A stretch of DNA of 17,944 nt, taken from Winogradskyella sp. (GTDB taxonomy: Bacteria > Bacteroidota > Bacteroidia > Flavobacteriales > Flavobacteriaceae). The translations under genes were made by a program, and so were the position numbers. Numbering within the stretch: the stretch's first letter is position 1; every line of letters begins with the position of its first letter. Below, in pieces: positions 14,972 through 17,944 of the stretch. The notes under the pieces are model-generated. The model saw only the letters and a list, made by a program, of their open reading frames with translations, ran no database searches and was not told where the DNA came from. Where the stretch lies: assembly GCA_030149115.1 (NCBI GenBank), contig JASBSE010000288.1, positions 1 to 17,944 of the forward strand, in the 5' to 3' direction.

Positions 14972-16282
14972 TTAATTTATGAATGACGTAAACTGTTTTA
15001 GTTTTCCAGACTTTGAACGATCTAATTTCACAACACGCTCAAAAGTAATAGAAATTCCCGGCTCTAAATATTGAATCATTGCTTTACTAATCGTTTCTTT
15101 TTCATCATAAGAAAGCGCATTTTTGCTCACATATTTTATTTTAAAGGCATCCAACTCTGATTGCTCTATCACAAATTCTGAAACATAGCCATCATTTTCA
15201 ATAACACTTTTTGTAATGTAATAGAAAGTTAGTCCTGCAGCTGTTTTTCCGCTTGGCAAGCGAGCAATATCATTAGTGCGACCTATTAATTTTTTTAAAA
15301 TAGGCTTTTGTAAGGTGCTTTCTTCACTTAAAATCCCAATATCTCCAATATCATAACGAATAAAAGGATGCGCTTTGTTGTAAAGCGAGGTAATTACAAT
15401 TCGCCCTTCTTGGCCATAAGGCAGTATATTGTCATTGTCATCTAAAATTTCAATATACAGCGTTTCACTATTAACTTGCCATTGATCTTCTGTATTCTGA
15501 AAAGCAATGAGGTCTAATTCAGATGCACCATATTCATTCACTACTGGAATCCCAAATTGCGTTTCTAAAAGCGTTTTATCTTCATCAAATAGCATTTCTG
15601 ACGTCACAATACAAACCTTTAGACTTGGGCACAATGTTTTTAAAACAACATTTTTTCGTTTTAAAAATTTGGCAAATTGTACAATAGGACTTGTGTAACC
15701 ATTGATATAATCAAAGTTAGTTGATTTGAATTTTGATAATACGTTTTCAAAAGTATTATCACTTAAATCAAAAACTGAAAACCGATAACGATTACTAAAC
15801 CAATCTTTTAATCGTTCTTTATAATAGCCTTTTTTGTCCAGAGGAATACCATAAAATCGTGCTTGTTTTGAAGAATTAAAATCTATATCAAACCAACCGA
15901 AACGATTCATTATTTCAGCCCAAGTTAGTGCATGGCACCATTTGTCTTTTGCAAAAATAAAAGGGTCTCCAGAACTACCGGAGGTTTTGTTTATATACGT
16001 ATTTTTGGTTGTATAACCATCAGAGAGACGCTTTTCAAGAGATTGCTGTAAATGACGTTTGGTCATAACTGGCACTGATTCCCAATCATCTACATCTATT
16101 GATTTTCCGAAGTTTTTATAGAAGACATTATGCTCTAAGTGATAAGAAACAATCTCTTTTTTCTGATTTTCGATATGGGTAATAAAATCTTCATCAGACT
16201 GTGATTGAATTTTAGACAACGCTTCTTTTGCTTTGTCTATTTCAAAGCCATTAAACTTTAATGAAAAATCAAAAAGTCGCAA
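14972..16282 (-). CDS. Phenylacetate-CoA ligase-like / CapK family adenylate-forming enzyme
   Basis: The 436-residue protein carries the motifs of the PaaK/CapK branch of ANL enzymes. The P-loop is NKTSGSSGDP (98-107), followed by VNEYGASELD (248-257), FIRYDIGDIG (307-316) and GRTND (334-338). These bind ATP and a carboxylate and form an acyl-adenylate. In polysaccharide loci of many bacteria a CapK homologue is present but its substrate is unknown. It may activate a carboxylic acid for attachment to the sugar chain or to CoA. The start is TTG at 16280-16282: there is no in-frame ATG upstream before a stop at 16313-16315, and the next Met is residue 73, beyond the conserved N-terminus. It is divergent from purD with 84 bases between the starts. 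Confidence 0.87.
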   Translation of the reverse strand: MRLFDFSLKFNGFEIDKAKEALSKIQSQSDEDFITHIENQKKEIVSYHLEHNVFYKNFGKSIDVDDWESVPVMTKRHLQQSLEKRLSDGYTTKNTYINKTSGSSGDPFIFAKDKWCHALTWAEIMNRFGWFDIDFNSSKQARFYGIPLDKKGYYKERLKDWFSNRYRFSVFDLSDNTFENVLSKFKSTNFDYINGYTSPIVQFAKFLKRKNVVLKTLCPSLKVCIVTSEMLFDEDKTLLETQFGIPVVNEYGASELDLIAFQNTEDQWQVNSETLYIEILDDNDNILPYGQEGRIVITSLYNKAHPFIRYDIGDIGILSEESTLQKPILKKLIGRTNDIARLPSGKTAAGLTFYYITKSVIENDGYVSEFVIEQSELDAFKIKYVSKNALSYDEKETISKAMIQYLEPGISITFERVVKLDRSKSGKLKQFTSFIN

Positions 16283-16316
16283 TGTGTGTTTTACTATTAA
16301 GGTTTCCGTAAATTAA

Positions 16317-16348
16317 TTGTTTTTTAAGGTCAAAACCAATTATTTTTG
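16317..16348 (+). promoter_or_regulatory. Bacteroidota-type promoter for purD
   Basis: TTG at 16317-16319 (-33 element) and TATTTTTG at 16341-16348, a full match to the -7 consensus TAnnTTTG, are separated by 21 nt, within the usual range for this phylum. A transcript would start a few bases downstream, leaving a leader of roughly 10-15 nt before the purD ATG at 16367. Position, spacing and the exact -7 element make this the best promoter in the window. Confidence 0.6.
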
Positions 16349-16366
16349 CGAAAACAAAACACAATC

Positions 16367-17638
16367 ATGAATATTTTAGTCTTAGGATCTGGCGGAAGAG
16401 AACATACATTTTCTTGGAAAATTGCTCAAAGTAATCACTGCGAAAACCTTTATGTGGCGCCAGGGAATTCTGGTACTCAAGCTATAGCCACTAACTTAGA
16501 TATTTCAGTAACCGATTTTGAGGCTATTAAAGTGGCTGTACTAGAGAATAACATAGACCTAGTTGTTGTTGGGCCAGAAGATCCTTTGGTACAAGGAGTT
16601 CATGATTTCTTTTTAGAAGACCAAGACCTTAAAAATGTTGCAGTTATTGGTCCGCAAAAAGCAGCAGCTGAGTTAGAAGGTAGTAAAGAGTTTGCTAAAG
16701 AATTTATGATGCGCCACAATATTCCTACAGCAGCTTATCAAAGCTTTACTAAAGATAACGTTGAAGAAGGCTATAAATTTCTTGAAACCTTAAATGCTCC
16801 TTACGTTTTAAAAGCTGATGGATTAGCGGCAGGAAAAGGTGTTTTAATTTTAAACGACTTAGAAGAAGCTAAAACCGAATTAAAAAATATGCTTGTCGAT
16901 GCCAAATTTGGTAACGCAAGTACCAAAGTGGTTATTGAAGAATTCTTAGATGGTATTGAGTTGAGTTGTTTTGTGCTTACGGATGGAAAAAACTATAAGA
17001 TTTTACCAACGGCAAAAGACTATAAAAGGATAGGAGAAGGTGATACAGGATTAAATACAGGTGGAATGGGTGCTGTGTCTCCAGTGCCATTTGCTACAGA
17101 AGAATTTTTAAATAAAATTGAAAATCAGATTGTAAAACCTACGGTAGAAGGTTTACAAAAGGATAATCTACCTTATGTAGGATTTATTTTTATAGGGTTG
17201 ATTAAAGTTGGTGACGATCCAAAGGTTATTGAGTATAACGTACGAATGGGAGATCCAGAAACCGAAGTAGTTTTACCTAGATTAAAAACCGACTTGGTTG
17301 ATATTTTTAAGGCTATGGCAAGCGGTACTTTAGCAGATGTATCTATAGATATAGATGAGCGTGCTGCAACAACAATAATGTTGGTGTCGGGTGGCTATCC
17401 TGAAGCTTACGAAAAAGGCAAAGAAATTACAGGACTAGAAAAGGTTGAAGATTCTATTGTATTTCATGCAGGAGCAAATGATAAAGAAGGGAAAGTAATA
17501 ACTTCTGGAGGTCGAGTTATGGCTGTAACATCTTATGGCGACTCTTACCAAGAGGCCATAAAAAAATCTTACCAAAGTATAGAAAAACTACATTTTGATA
17601 AGATGTATTATCGTAAAGATATTGGCTTCGACTTATAA
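16367..17638 (+). CDS. purD: Phosphoribosylamine--glycine ligase (GARS), purine biosynthesis
   Basis: This 423-residue enzyme joins 5-phosphoribosylamine and glycine with ATP to make GAR, the second step of de novo purine synthesis. Its motifs are NILVLGSGGREHTFSWKIA (2-20) in the N-domain, KADGLAAGKGV (149-159) and GDTGLNTGGMGA (225-236) in the ATP-grasp domain, and EYNVRMGDPETEVVLPRL (289-306). The C-terminal domain has GGRVMAVTSYGDSYQEA (381-397). The length is normal for PurD. The ATG at 16367 is preferred over an in-frame TTG at 16346, which overlaps the -7 promoter element and precedes the conserved MNILVLG. It is a housekeeping gene that marks the right edge of the polysaccharide locus. 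Its end overlaps the stop of the convergent small membrane gene by six bases. Confidence 0.97.
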   Translation: MNILVLGSGGREHTFSWKIAQSNHCENLYVAPGNSGTQAIATNLDISVTDFEAIKVAVLENNIDLVVVGPEDPLVQGVHDFFLEDQDLKNVAVIGPQKAAAELEGSKEFAKEFMMRHNIPTAAYQSFTKDNVEEGYKFLETLNAPYVLKADGLAAGKGVLILNDLEEAKTELKNMLVDAKFGNASTKVVIEEFLDGIELSCFVLTDGKNYKILPTAKDYKRIGEGDTGLNTGGMGAVSPVPFATEEFLNKIENQIVKPTVEGLQKDNLPYVGFIFIGLIKVGDDPKVIEYNVRMGDPETEVVLPRLKTDLVDIFKAMASGTLADVSIDIDERAATTIMLVSGGYPEAYEKGKEITGLEKVEDSIVFHAGANDKEGKVITSGGRVMAVTSYGDSYQEAIKKSYQSIEKLHFDKMYYRKDIGFDL

Positions 17639-17652
17639 ATAAGAGTGCGAAG
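17626..17652. terminator. Possible bidirectional hairpin at the purD/small gene junction
   Basis: CTTCG (17626-17630) pairs with CGAAG (17648-17652), and inside it CTTA (17632-17635) pairs with TAAG (17640-17643), around the two overlapping stop codons. The stem is interrupted and there is no clean T-run after it, so it is only a candidate terminator for the convergent genes. Confidence 0.3.
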
Positions 17653-17860
17653 AAATACTTTTGTCTTCTTCGTTGTTGGCGTTGTATTTAGCTAATTGCT
17701 TCATCCAATAAATAAAAGCGACAAAACCAATAGCCATAAAAAACCATGACATGGTGTTAGCAGCAAACCAAGAAGAAAGCTCTAGCTCTCTTAAATAGTC
17801 TAATGGTGCAAATAATACGTTGACAAATAAATCTTGTATTGCGTAAAAGAAATCCTTCAT
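17633..17860 (-). CDS. Small membrane protein of unknown function (DUF6341-like)
   Basis: The 75-residue protein has an amphipathic N-terminus, a conserved-looking LFAPLDYLRELELSSWF segment (16-32), one membrane helix (about 34-53, MSWFFMAIGFVAFIYWM) and a charged polar tail. From memory this resembles a small uncharacterised family found beside purD in Flavobacteriaceae (DUF6341), but I cannot verify that. The ATG is at 17858-17860. It converges on purD and overlaps its end by six bases. The function is unknown. Confidence 0.68.
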   Translation of the reverse strand: MKDFFYAIQDLFVNVLFAPLDYLRELELSSWFAANTMSWFFMAIGFVAFIYWMKQLAKYNANNEEDKSISSHSYL

Positions 17861-17890
17861 AACTTTATAAATTTACTCGGCTAGCGAGAA

Positions 17891-17944
17891 TTAAATTATA
17901 TTTATACTCACATCCAATTTTGCTTCACTAATTAGATGAAAGGC
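17891..17944 (-). CDS. Probable C-terminal end of an upstream gene (truncated by window edge)
   Basis: Reading the - strand from the window edge, one frame stays open for 17 codons (ending SINII) to a TAA at 17891-17893; the other two frames meet stops within five codons. It lies 30 bases upstream of the small membrane gene and would be co-directional with it. The length is too short to name a family. Confidence 0.3.
   Translation of the reverse strand, partial: AFHLISEAKLDVSINII

Noticed and set aside
15507..15698. Open frame of 63 codons on the + strand
   Set aside because: It is opposite the well-supported CapK-like gene and has no recognisable content.
16308..16335. Possible promoter for the CapK-like gene on the - strand
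   Set aside because: TAATTTAC matches only part of the -7 consensus and the spacing to the TTTTG upstream is short, so it is not listed.

Overview
The window is very AT-rich and fits a member of the Bacteroidota, most likely a marine-type Flavobacteriaceae. The ribosome binding sites are not purine-rich, several genes appear to start with TTG, and a Bacteroidota-type promoter (TTG, 21-nt spacer, TAnnTTTG) sits before purD. The gene families are also typical of that group. There are no RNA genes, insertion sequences, CRISPR arrays or gene-free stretches longer than about 115 bases.

Almost the whole window is a surface-polysaccharide (O-antigen, capsule or exopolysaccharide) locus of the Wzx/Wzy type, joined on its right side to housekeeping DNA (purD and a small membrane protein). 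Region A (1-9847, + strand) holds the end of an unrecognised gene, then a tightly packed series: Wzx flippase, hexapeptide acyltransferase, NDST-like sulfotransferase, Wzy-like polymerase, DUF1972/GT4 glycosyltransferase, O-antigen-ligase-family protein and a SULT-like sulfotransferase. After an 83-bp gap come an MBOAT O-acyltransferase and an SGNH-like partner. Region B (9852-11747, - strand) has a GT2 and a GT4 glycosyltransferase. Region C (11839-13810, + strand) has an orphan lipoprotein and the WcaJ-type initiating phosphoglycosyltransferase. Region D (13807-16282, - strand) has a WbuB-like GT4 and a CapK/PaaK-like adenylate-forming enzyme. Region E (16317-17944) is purD with its promoter, a small convergent membrane protein and the probable tail of one more gene.

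Working model: the WcaJ-type enzyme loads the first sugar phosphate on undecaprenyl phosphate. The four glycosyltransferases extend the repeat unit. The hexapeptide acyltransferase and the two sulfotransferases decorate it in the cytoplasm. Wzx flips it, a Wzy-like protein polymerises it, and the second Wzy/WaaL-family protein either ligates it or makes a second linkage. The MBOAT/SGNH pair would acylate it on the outer side of the membrane. The most distinctive feature is the pairing of two different sulfotransferase types with two or three acyl-transfer systems, which predicts a sulfated and acylated bacterial glycan. No sugar-nucleotide or PAPS synthesis genes lie in the window, so these must be encoded elsewhere.
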